Assembly (NCBI RefSeq): GCF_002217655.1
Contig: NZ_NEWK01000001.1
Location: 1,622,001 to 1,686,000, forward strand
Direction of reading: 5' to 3'
DNA length: 64,000 bases
Source: Geobacillus thermocatenulatus
GTDB lineage: Bacteria > Bacillota > Bacilli > Bacillales > Anoxybacillaceae
Shown here: positions 55,466-63,008 of the stretch, one piece after another
How the letters are laid out: each line of letters starts with the position of its first letter
Position numbering within the stretch: the first letter of the stretch is position 1
Position numbers and translations under genes: made by a program
Notes under the pieces: model-generated
What the model was told of the DNA's origin: nothing
Database searches by the model: none
Seen by the model: the letters and a program-made list of their open reading frames with translations, nothing else

Positions 55466-55954
55466 GGACATCATTCCCTAGGACAGTCGATCTGAAAACC
55501 GGTACTTCGATTCAAGGGTGTGCTGAATGAGGGAGATTGGAACCGCGGCCGAACAGCCGAAAACAGCGACCGCTGAACTTTGCACGATCTTGTTGCGGCA
55601 AGCGCCTGTTTCCCGGCGTTATGAGCTGAGCGTCGCCGGCGGCCTCGATTGCACAGGTCGTTCGAAGCGGGACGGAGAAGTCGCAGAGATGGCGGATGTC
55701 ACTTAAAAAATTGGAACAAGAGGAGGGTGTCTCAGAAGCGATGGGACACCCTTTTCTTCTTATTCGGAATGAGCTTATTATTGTGTATTTTGTGCTGCAA
55801 GGGAAAATCACTATATTCTGGAAAAGCTCCCCTTTAGGCCGGCTCATTTTGATACGACCGTTTTTCCTCCATGATTTTCAAGAAAAAGAAAAGAAGGATT
55901 TTGGGTGCAAACGGCGAACGGTACGTGAAGAGAGAATAGCGGAAGGGGATGGCG
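55466..55954. other. Island/backbone junction, no firm gene
   Basis: Base composition changes to GC-rich here. A 59-codon frame (55527-55706) lacks a ribosome site and resembles no family known to me. A terminator lies at 55725-55760. From 55765 to 55940 the sequence is AT-rich and holds the promoter region of the sigma-54 activator; no clear -35/-10 pair stands out. Confidence 0.45.
55725..55760 (+). terminator. Rho-independent terminator downstream of the sugar-acid operon
   Basis: GGGTGTC (55725-55731) pairs with GACACCC (55745-55751), followed by TTTTCTTCTT. Stem, flanks and T tract closely resemble the hairpin at 15272-15299. Confidence 0.78.
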
Positions 55955-57664
55955 ATGACGGTTGGTCAAGGTACAACGATAGTACTTTACTCCCATCAAA
56001 CATTGCGGGAAGCGATGGAGCTGCTCTTGGCGCATACGATGGACGCTGTTGACATCATCGACGAGCACGGCCGAACGATCGGGCGGTGCACACAGCGGAT
56101 GCTGCTATGGGCAGCAGCGCGTGAGATGGACCGCACGACGCCGATCAGGAATGTATTGGCGGCGTTTTCATCGGAAGCAGGACGTGAAGACAGCGGCGCA
56201 GAGACAATGTGCATGGAAGTCGACTCCGCCGCGGCTGCCGAGTTGGAACGATTGCGGCATGAACTGGAGGAAGCGCACCGTCTGGCGGAGACGATGAAAA
56301 CCGTATTGGATGCGGCGTATGAAGGCGTAGTCGTTGTTGACGGGAACGGTGTGATTCGCGAAATCAACCGGGCGTATTGCCAGTTTCTCGGCATCCGCCG
56401 CGAAGAAGCGGTCGGGAAGCACGTGACGGACGTGATCGAAAACACCCGTTTGCACATTTGCGTTCAATCCGGCATTCCTGAACGCGGATACATCCAAAAG
56501 ATTTACGGCCAGCCGATGGTGGTGCACCGCATTCCGATTTGGCGCGACGGCAAGGTGATCGGGGCGATCGGGATGCTTATTTTCCAAGGGGTATCGGAAG
56601 TATATGAAATTTTCCGCCGCCTGCAGGAGCTGTCGCGCGAGGCAAGCCGGAAGGAGAAGCAAGAGACGGAAGCGAAACCACAGGAGACGGCCGCTTCCGC
56701 CCCGAAAGGAATCGAGCGCATCATTGGCCGCCACCCAGCGATCGCAGCGGTGAAGCAGATGATCCGCCGGGCGGCGCGCGTGCCGTCGACGGTGCTGATC
56801 ACCGGTGAAAGCGGGACAGGGAAAGAAGTGGTGGCGCGGGCGATCCACGAAGCGGGCCCGCATGCGGATGGACCGTTCGTCAGCGTGAATTGCGCCGCCA
56901 TCCCGGAGTCGTTGTTGGAAGCGGAGCTGTTCGGCTATGAGGACGGGGCGTTCACCGGCGCGAAAAAAGGGGGCAAGCCCGGCAAGTTTCAACTCGCCCA
57001 TCGGGGGACGCTGTTTTTGGATGAAATCGGCGATATGCCGCTTGCCATGCAGGCGAAAATTTTGCGCGCCCTCGAAGAAAAGAAGGTGGAGAAAGTCGGC
57101 GGACTATACGAAACCGAGGTGGACGTGCGCATTATTGCTGCGACGAACAAGCCGCTCGAGGAGATGGTGCGGAATGGAACGTTCCGGGAAGATTTGTTTT
57201 ACCGCTTGAACATCATTCGCATTCATCTCCCACCGCTGCGCGAGCGGAAAACGGATATTCCGGCGCTGTTGGCTTACCATATGGAACGGATGTGCCGGCA
57301 GTTTGGCGTCGCGTTGAAGTCGTTTACCAAAGAGGCCATGGAAGTGCTTGTCCACTATTCATGGCCGGGGAACGTCCGCGAGCTGGTCAACGTCGTCGAA
57401 TGGCTGATCAGCATGGTTGAAGGAGATGTGATCGAACGAGAACACTTGCCAGCGTATTTGTCGACCGTTCAACCGGCCGTCTCCGCTTTGCCAGATCAGG
57501 GTGTGAGAATAGCGGACCTATGGAAAGAAATGGTTTACCAATCCGAGCGGGAACGAATCGCTGCGGCGCTGGTGGCGGCGGGCGGCAACAAGACGGAAGC
57601 GGCAAGGAGGCTCGGTATTCACCGCTCGACGTTATACGAGAAACTGAAAAAGTACGGATTGTAG
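55955..57664 (+). CDS. Sigma-54-dependent transcriptional activator (CBS-like/PAS/AAA+/Fis)
   Basis: A 569-residue enhancer-binding protein. The order is an N-terminal CBS-like segment (1-75), a PAS domain (about 105-215; VLDAAYEGVVVVDGNGVIREINRA), the AAA+ domain (about 245-480) and a Fis-type HTH at the end (NKTEAARRLGIHRSTLYEKLKKYG). Walker A is GESGTGKE and the sigma-54 contact loop is GAFTGA. A PAS domain of this kind suggests sensing of a small metabolite. The gene lies directly upstream of a perfect -24/-12 promoter. The start at 55955 has GGAAGGGG six bases upstream. Confidence 0.92.
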   Translation: MTVGQGTTIVLYSHQTLREAMELLLAHTMDAVDIIDEHGRTIGRCTQRMLLWAAAREMDRTTPIRNVLAAFSSEAGREDSGAETMCMEVDSAAAAELERLRHELEEAHRLAETMKTVLDAAYEGVVVVDGNGVIREINRAYCQFLGIRREEAVGKHVTDVIENTRLHICVQSGIPERGYIQKIYGQPMVVHRIPIWRDGKVIGAIGMLIFQGVSEVYEIFRRLQELSREASRKEKQETEAKPQETAASAPKGIERIIGRHPAIAAVKQMIRRAARVPSTVLITGESGTGKEVVARAIHEAGPHADGPFVSVNCAAIPESLLEAELFGYEDGAFTGAKKGGKPGKFQLAHRGTLFLDEIGDMPLAMQAKILRALEEKKVEKVGGLYETEVDVRIIAATNKPLEEMVRNGTFREDLFYRLNIIRIHLPPLRERKTDIPALLAYHMERMCRQFGVALKSFTKEAMEVLVHYSWPGNVRELVNVVEWLISMVEGDVIEREHLPAYLSTVQPAVSALPDQGVRIADLWKEMVYQSERERIAAALVAAGGNKTEAARRLGIHRSTLYEKLKKYGL

Positions 57665-57696
57665 CCAACGGCAGTGGTGCTGTTGGTTCTTTTTTC
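57665..57696 (+). terminator. Probable terminator after the sigma-54 activator gene
   Basis: CCAAC...CAG pairs with CTGTTGG with a two-base bulge, followed by TTCTTTTTT. Moderate stability. Confidence 0.55.
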
Positions 57697-57885
57697 ATGG
57701 TTGGTTGCCAAGGAGCGGGAGAATGCGGCGAACCTTTTGGATTGCACCGACACGTTGGGAGCCCCAGGCGGGTGAGGATAAAAGTGTCGGGGAAATGTCT
57801 GAAATGTGTGGGTGGTGTCGGGAGAGTGTCTGTTAACGTTCGGGAATAGACAACGGTTTTTTGTGCTGTTTGTGCTTTTTTTCGT

Positions 57886-57900
57886 TGGCACGAAACTTGC
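57886..57900 (+). promoter_or_regulatory. Sigma-54 (-24/-12) promoter
   Basis: TGGCACGAAACTTGC matches the sigma-54 consensus TGGCAC-N5-TTGC completely, with GG at 57887-57888 and GC at 57899-57900 separated by ten bases. RNA would start near 57912. It is preceded by the gene of a sigma-54 activator, but the genes originally served by it are missing: the transcript now runs into an IS110-like tail, a dctQ fragment and dctM. From 57697 to 57885 I see no gene; upstream activator sites may lie there. Confidence 0.88.
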
Positions 57901-58079
57901 TTGTAGATGATCGTGAAACCGCTGCCAAAAAAGTCCTGCGGTAATATGTCAAGGTGAAAAATCATCGAAATTGGAAATTCGATTGTCCGATGATCCGAAA
58001 AAAGGCAATACTTAAGAAGCCCAGTCTTGCCTGATGTCATTAACTGGGTTTTGATACAAAATCAGTTAGATCGATACCC

Positions 58080-58157
58080 CTATCGATCTTCCCCCTTTCT
58101 TGGCGTGTAGATTTGACCGTTGCGTAGCAGCGCATCGATCACACGCACGAGTTTTCG
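58080..58157 (-). mobile_element. 3' end of an IS110-like transposase gene
   Basis: On the minus strand 25 codons end in TAG: RKLVRVIDALLRNGQIYTPR followed by KGEDR. This is the type of C-terminus found in IS110-family transposases. The frame begins exactly at the joint to the dctQ fragment, so the rest of the element was lost. The 60 or so bases beyond the stop (58019-58079) may be the non-coding end of the same element. Confidence 0.6.
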
Positions 58158-58234
58158 CGGCCGCTCCCGTCGAGCACGAAGCGGCAGAATGGGCGCACGG
58201 GCGAACGCAAGGCGCCGCTGGAGGTGAGCGGTAA
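58157..58234 (+). pseudogene. dctQ: 3' fragment of dctQ
   Basis: The last 26 codons of dctQ (AAAPVEHEAAEWAHGRTQGA and five more residues, then stop), identical to the end of the full gene at 35739-36338. The upstream part is replaced by the IS110-like tail. Confidence 0.9.
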
Positions 58235-58284
58235 ATGGCGTTGGTCGTTTTTATCGGGTCGCTGTTAGGGGTCATGGCGCTCGG
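58157..58284 (+). repeat. Direct repeat: end of dctQ plus start of dctM (copy 2)
   Basis: Identical over 128 bases to 36261-36388. The left end coincides with the border of the IS110-like tail, the right end with the deletion point in the first copy of dctM. Confidence 0.9.
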
Positions 58285-59518
58285 GATGCCGATCGCGTTT
58301 GCGCTCTTGGTCAGCGGCGTCGCCTTGATGTTTTATTTGGACATTTTTGATACGCAAATCATCGCGCAAAACTTGATCAGCGGCGCAGACAGCTTTCCGC
58401 TGATGGCGATTCCGTTCTTTATGCTCGCCGGGGAGCTCATGAACGCCGGCGGCATTTCGAAGCGGATCATCCGCTTTGCGATGGCGCTTGTCGGCCATAT
58501 CCGCGGCGGGCTCGGGTATGTGGCGATCATCGCGAGCGTGCTGTTCGCCGGGTTGTCGGGGTCGGCGGTAGCTGATACAGCGGCGCTTGGGGCCATTCTC
58601 ATCCCGATGATGGTCAAAGCTGGGTACAACCGCAACCGGTCAGCCGGCCTTATCGCTGCCGGCGGCATCATCGCCCCGATCATCCCACCGAGCATCCCGA
58701 TGATCATTTTTGGGGTGACAAGCGGCGTGTCGATCACGAAGCTGTTTATGGCCGGCATTGTTCCCGGGATTTTGCTTGGCATTTCATTGGCCATCTGCTG
58801 GTGGTGGGTGACCCGAAGAGATCAAGTGGAAGTGCTTCCACGTCAATCGGCGAAAGAGATTTGGCGGGCGACCCGCGAGGCGTTTTGGGCGCTGCTGCTG
58901 CCGGTGATCATTGTCGGCGGGCTGCGCGGAGGGGTGTTTACGCCGACCGAGGCGGCGGTCGTGGCTGCGTTTTACGCGCTGTTGGTCGGCTTGTGCATTT
59001 ACCGCGAGCTGAAAGTGAAAGACTTGTTCCACGTGCTCGTGGCCGCGGCGAAAACGACGAGCGTCGTCATGTTTTTGGTGGCCGCCGCCATGGTGTCGGC
59101 CTGGCTCATTACAGTCGCCAACATTCCGTCGATCGTGACAGATGTGCTCGCACCGTTTATCGACCACCCACTGGCGCTGCTTTTGGCCATTAACGCCTTG
59201 GTGCTGTTGGTCGGAACGGCGATGGACTTGACGCCGACAGTGCTCATTTTGACGCCGGTGCTGATGCCGATTATTGAAAAAGCGGGAATCGATCCGGTAT
59301 ACTTCGGGGTATTGTTTATTTTAAACAACTGCATCGGGCTGCTCACGCCGCCGGTTGGCACGGTGCTGAACGTCGCCTGCGGGGTGGCGAAAATCAACAT
59401 GGAAGACATCATGAAAGGAGTTTGGCCGTTTTTGCTGGTGGAGACGCTTCTGTTGCTTTTGTTGATTTTCTTTCCGTCTCTTGTGACTGTGCCGCTTGGG
59501 TGGTTTACGGGGCATTAA
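58235..59518 (+). CDS. dctM: TRAP transporter large membrane subunit DctM (intact)
   Basis: A 427-residue membrane protein with about twelve hydrophobic segments, the sodium-driven translocation subunit of TRAP transporters. Family marks are GMPIAFALLVSGV, AGELMNAGGISKRIIRFA, GLSGSAVADTAALGAILIPMM, PPSIPMIIFG and LGTAMDLTPTVLILTPVL-like segments. It has its natural ribosome site GGAGGTGAG in the dctQ fragment. It is the only complete dctM in the window; its dctQ partner lies 22 kb upstream. Confidence 0.93.
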   Translation: MALVVFIGSLLGVMALGMPIAFALLVSGVALMFYLDIFDTQIIAQNLISGADSFPLMAIPFFMLAGELMNAGGISKRIIRFAMALVGHIRGGLGYVAIIASVLFAGLSGSAVADTAALGAILIPMMVKAGYNRNRSAGLIAAGGIIAPIIPPSIPMIIFGVTSGVSITKLFMAGIVPGILLGISLAICWWWVTRRDQVEVLPRQSAKEIWRATREAFWALLLPVIIVGGLRGGVFTPTEAAVVAAFYALLVGLCIYRELKVKDLFHVLVAAAKTTSVVMFLVAAAMVSAWLITVANIPSIVTDVLAPFIDHPLALLLAINALVLLVGTAMDLTPTVLILTPVLMPIIEKAGIDPVYFGVLFILNNCIGLLTPPVGTVLNVACGVAKINMEDIMKGVWPFLLVETLLLLLLIFFPSLVTVPLGWFTGH

Positions 59519-59583
59519 ACGGATGGATGTTGCGTTGAGGCGGCGTGCAGCTTGATTCACCGCAAAGCCACAGCATGGAAAGA

Positions 59584-59619
59584 CGCCTTCGCCGCGTTGG
59601 ACGAAGGCGCTTCTTTTTC
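59584..59619 (+). terminator. Terminator after dctM
   Basis: CGCCTTCG (59584-59591) pairs perfectly with CGAAGGCG (59602-59609), followed by CTTCTTTTT. It separates dctM from the convergent MFS gene. Confidence 0.8.
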
Positions 59620-59620
59620 G

Positions 59621-60937
59621 CTATCGCACTTTTATATGTCCGATGCTTGCGTTTTGCGTTGTTTCCGGCCGAGCCATCGGCTCAATCGGCTCTAAATCCG
59701 TCAGCAGGAACAAATAGCTGAAAATGCCGGCGAGCAAAATGAGCGCCGCGACGAGAAACGCATACATGAACGAGCCGGTCGCTTGAACGATGAACCCCGT
59801 CACGATCGGGGCGACAATCGCCATCGAGTTGTTGCCGAACGTCAACAAGCCGGTCAACGTCCCGACCGTGCCTGGCGGCGCAATAAATGTCGGAATGCTG
59901 TAGGCAATCGAGGACGTGATGACTAGGCCGCCAAGGGCAATTGAAATGCAAAGGATCGCGATGTTTGGGTTTGTCGTGAAAGCGGCGCCGATGACGGACA
60001 GCCCAAGCAGCATGCCGATGACCAAAAACGTTTTTCGCACGCGCGTTGAATGGCCTCCTTTGTTGATAAGCCGATCGACGAGCCATCCGCCGATCGTGAT
60101 CTCCGAAATCGTACCGACGATCCACGGAATCGAGGCGTACCAGCCCGATTTCAGCACCGACATGTGCATTTCCGTCGCCAAATAGCCGGGAAGCCACGTG
60201 AGAAACAAAAACCACGAGTAGCCGTAGGCGGCAAACCCGATCAATGTCGCCCACACTTTTTTCTTCGTCAGCAAATACCGAATTGTCTCCCAAACGTTTC
60301 CCGATGTTTCGTCTGATTTTTGCGCTCCGCCTTGGACGATGTAGTTGTACTCTTCTTTCGACAACCGTTTGTCTTCATGCGGGTCGCGGTATGTCGCCCA
60401 GAACAGGATGGCGTAAATGAAGCTGAGCACTGCGGTCGTATAGAACCCAGCCCGCCATCCCCACTCGGTGATGATCCACGCGATGATCGGAGTGCCGATG
60501 GCGTTTGACAGCTTCGACTGGGCGTCGTAAAGGGCAATCGCGGTCGCCCGCTCATGGCGCGGGAACCATTGCCCGACTGCTTTGGCGGCTGATGGGAAAT
60601 ATGGCGCCTCCCCGATGCCCAACAAGACGCGTGATAACATGACAAGGCCTTGGCCGCTGGCGACGGCGGTCAAGAAACACGCCACCGTCCAAATGATCGT
60701 CCCGATGCGCGTCACCCATTTGACGCCGATTTTATCCAAGATGACGCCGGCTGGGATTTGCAAAATGGCATAAGACCAGGCAAACGCAGACAACAAAATG
60801 CCGAGCTGTCCGGGCGTGAGGCCGAATTCTTCGGAAAGCGGCTGGATGCCGACGGACATGTTGATGCGGTCGAAATAGTTGATGATGACGCCTAACGCGA
60901 TCAAAAACGCCATCGCCCAACGTCGTTTGTGCTTCAT
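59621..60937 (-). CDS. MFS transporter, anion:cation symporter (ACS) family
   Basis: A 438-residue carrier with twelve membrane segments. INYFDRINMSVGIQPLSEEFGLTPGQLGILLSAFAWSYAILQIPAG is the standard ACS opening; the loop motif after segment 2 is DKIGVKWVTRIG. The family carries organic anions such as galactonate, glucarate, hexuronates, phthalate or quinate/shikimate-type acids. It is divergent from the IclR-aroD-CoA transferase unit and probably belongs to it. Confidence 0.87.
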   Translation of the reverse strand: MKHKRRWAMAFLIALGVIINYFDRINMSVGIQPLSEEFGLTPGQLGILLSAFAWSYAILQIPAGVILDKIGVKWVTRIGTIIWTVACFLTAVASGQGLVMLSRVLLGIGEAPYFPSAAKAVGQWFPRHERATAIALYDAQSKLSNAIGTPIIAWIITEWGWRAGFYTTAVLSFIYAILFWATYRDPHEDKRLSKEEYNYIVQGGAQKSDETSGNVWETIRYLLTKKKVWATLIGFAAYGYSWFLFLTWLPGYLATEMHMSVLKSGWYASIPWIVGTISEITIGGWLVDRLINKGGHSTRVRKTFLVIGMLLGLSVIGAAFTTNPNIAILCISIALGGLVITSSIAYSIPTFIAPPGTVGTLTGLLTFGNNSMAIVAPIVTGFIVQATGSFMYAFLVAALILLAGIFSYLFLLTDLEPIEPMARPETTQNASIGHIKVR

Positions 60938-61096
60938 CTTTGTTCACCATCCTTGTTTTGATGCGAGAAAACGGATACAGTGTTAGAGCGAAAAAATAGC
61001 GAGATCCCTTTCATTGGACATCGCGTTTTGGTGTTTCCCATCATTCCGTGAAGTGATCGATTCTCAAATGTTCGCTGATCATCTCTCCTTCCTTTG

Positions 61097-61131
61097 TTCC
61101 ATTATGTGTAACTGATTTTCTATAAATGGAA
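61097..61131. promoter_or_regulatory. Inverted repeat TTCCATT...AATGGAA, candidate operator
   Basis: TTCCATT (61097-61103) and AATGGAA (61125-61131) are exact complements 21 bases apart; the second is also part of the palindrome GGAATTCC. It shares the TTCC/GGAA core with the palindrome at 61402-61416. Confidence 0.35.
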
Positions 61132-61401
61132 TTCCTGATTGGATTATAACAAAGTTCGTTTTCGTTTGTCCATAATTTGCTGAAAAATTTGAACTGTTTA
61201 TGCAATCCGTTCAGACAATGGACGGGCAGGAAGACAGGCCTAACGCAGCATATGTCCCTTCACACAGACGTTTGAATGAAAAAAGGCTTCGCCGCCTTTT
61301 CCCTTGTTGAAACCGAAAAGGAAGGAAACGCGAAAAAAAGCTTGAACGGCGGTCAACGAAGATGCTAAAATGGGAGTAAGGTTCCACTGAAAGAAATAAA
61401 A

Positions 61402-61416
61402 TTCCGTTGAACGGAA
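61402..61416. promoter_or_regulatory. 15-bp perfect palindrome ahead of the second IclR gene
   Basis: TTCCGTTGAACGGAA (centre G) lies 24 bases ahead of the IclR start codon, close to its ribosome site. The position and symmetry suit autoregulation by the IclR protein. Confidence 0.5.
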
Positions 61417-61439
61417 CATAAGGAAGGGGGGACAAACAG

Positions 61440-62198
61440 GTGAAGGAAGAAAAAAAGCACGAAGCCGGCTTGCGCACGGTGCAGCGGGCCATTGACATCT
61501 TGTATTGTTTTACCCTCGAGGAACAAGAGCTATCACTCACGGAAATTGCGAAAAAGATTTCGCTCGCCAAATCGACGACGACGCGCCTGCTCGCCACGCT
61601 GGAGCAAAACCGCCTTATCGTCAAAGATCCGGAGACGTTAAAGTATCGTCTTGGACAAGGGTTGTACTATTTAGGATACATTGCCGGCAAATCGATGGAA
61701 GTGCGGGAAATCGCGCGGCCGGTGATGGAGCGGCTGCGCGACGAGACGCGGGAGACGGTGAATTTGTATGTGCTCGAACAAGACGCCCGCGTTTGCATCG
61801 AACAGTGCGAAGGGCTTCAAGCGCTGCGCCATATGGTGAGAATCGGCGAGCGGCTGCCGCTTTGGGCGGGGGCGGGGGGAAAAGTATTGTTGGCCTATCA
61901 ATCGCCCGAAGTTCAAGAGCGGATTTTTGCGCAAGTGCCGACAAAGGAACGATTGGATCGTCTGACGGCGGAGCTTGAGGCGATTCGCGAGCGCGGTGTG
62001 GCATCCAGCGTCGATGAGCGGGAAGTCGGCTCTGCAGCCGTTGCGGCGCCCATTTTCGACATCCGCGGGGAAGTGGGCGCCTGCTTGTCCGTTTCCGGGC
62101 CGGCGCATCGGTTTACACGGGAAGTGATGGAACAATTCGAGAGGCTCGTAAAAGAAGGAGCACAAGCCATTTCCGAAAAACTAGGTTATCGACCATAA
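61440..62198 (+). CDS. IclR family transcriptional regulator (second)
   Basis: A 252-residue IclR-type regulator with winged HTH (residues 10-75; LSLTEIAKKISLAKSTTTRLLATLEQNRLI) and effector domain (GERLPLWAGAGGKVLLAYQSPE, SVDEREVGSAAVAAPIFD). It begins with GTG after AAGGAAGGGGGG. It is the first gene of a unit with aroD and a CoA-transferase and lies divergent to an MFS carrier, so it probably controls uptake and use of a shikimate-related or other organic acid. Confidence 0.9.
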   Translation: MKEEKKHEAGLRTVQRAIDILYCFTLEEQELSLTEIAKKISLAKSTTTRLLATLEQNRLIVKDPETLKYRLGQGLYYLGYIAGKSMEVREIARPVMERLRDETRETVNLYVLEQDARVCIEQCEGLQALRHMVRIGERLPLWAGAGGKVLLAYQSPEVQERIFAQVPTKERLDRLTAELEAIRERGVASSVDEREVGSAAVAAPIFDIRGEVGACLSVSGPAHRFTREVMEQFERLVKEGAQAISEKLGYRP

Positions 62199-62210
62199 GG
62201 GGGAGAGCAT

Positions 62211-62984
62211 ATGGCGATTGCAAAGCGCGCTGTCCGTGTGCGCAGCATATTGATCGGGGGAGACGAACCGTGCATTTGCGCCCCGGTCGTCGGAGCGGAC
62301 GCGAAGCAAGTGTTGGAGGAAACAAGGCAAATCACGGAGAAAAAGCCGCATCTCATTGAATGGAGGGCGGACTTTTTCGAGGCGATTCGGGACGAACAGG
62401 AAGTGGCGGCCACATCGAGAAAGATGCGGGCGATTGCTGGAGACATCCCGATTTTGTTTACGGTTCGTTCCGAACAGGAAGGCGGGCAGCCGATTTCGTT
62501 GACGGAAGAGGAAAAGATTCGGCTGTTTGAAACCGTCTGTGAAAGCGGGGCGATCGATTTGCTTGATTACGAGCTTGCCCATGGGCCGCGCATCCCGATC
62601 GTCCGGGAGCTGACGCGCCGCTATGGAGTGCGCCTCGTGTTGTCTTACCACAATTTTGATCATACGCCATCGAAGGAAGAGCTTGTCGCGAAAATGCGCC
62701 AAGCGGAACAATGCGGCGCCGACATCGCGAAAGCAGCTGTGATGCCGAAAACGCGGGGGGATGTGCTCACGCTGCTGCAGGCGACGGAAGAAGCGCGAAA
62801 AGAGGTGGACATCCCGCTGATCACGATGTCGATGGGGGCATTGGGCGCCATCACCCGCCTGGCAGGCGGATTGTTCGGCTCTGCCGTCACCTTTGCAGTC
62901 GGACGGCAAAGCTCGGCGCCGGGGCAAATTCCGATTGAAGACGTCCGGACCGCGTTGTCGGTCATCATGACATACGGACAATAA
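62211..62984 (+). CDS. aroD: Type I 3-dehydroquinate dehydratase AroD
   Basis: A 257-residue class I dehydroquinase. The active site shows EWRADFFE, FTVRSEQEGG, LSYHNFDHTPS (catalytic His) and DIAKAAVMPKT (Schiff-base Lys), closing SAPGQIPIEDVR. It interconverts 3-dehydroquinate and 3-dehydroshikimate. The setting next to an IclR regulator, an MFS carrier and a CoA-transferase hints at a catabolic rather than a biosynthetic role. Confidence 0.93.
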   Translation: MAIAKRAVRVRSILIGGDEPCICAPVVGADAKQVLEETRQITEKKPHLIEWRADFFEAIRDEQEVAATSRKMRAIAGDIPILFTVRSEQEGGQPISLTEEEKIRLFETVCESGAIDLLDYELAHGPRIPIVRELTRRYGVRLVLSYHNFDHTPSKEELVAKMRQAEQCGADIAKAAVMPKTRGDVLTLLQATEEARKEVDIPLITMSMGALGAITRLAGGLFGSAVTFAVGRQSSAPGQIPIEDVRTALSVIMTYGQ

Positions 62985-63008
62985 ATCGAAATGGGGGAGG
63001 AGAGTGTC

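Larger units (their letters stand above)
60938..61439. other. Divergent control region between the MFS gene and the second IclR gene
   Basis: No gene is visible. It contains several TTCC/GGAA half-sites (see 61097-61131 and 61402-61416), an AT-rich stretch at 61120-61200 likely to contain the minus-strand promoter, and a small hairpin (AAAAGGC at 61281, GCCTTTT at 61294) that could end a plus- or minus-strand transcript. Confidence 0.5.

Noticed and set aside
55527-55706. 59-codon frame between the 2-hydroxyacid dehydrogenase and the sigma-54 activator
   Set aside because: No ribosome site and no recognisable family; kept only as part of the junction region.
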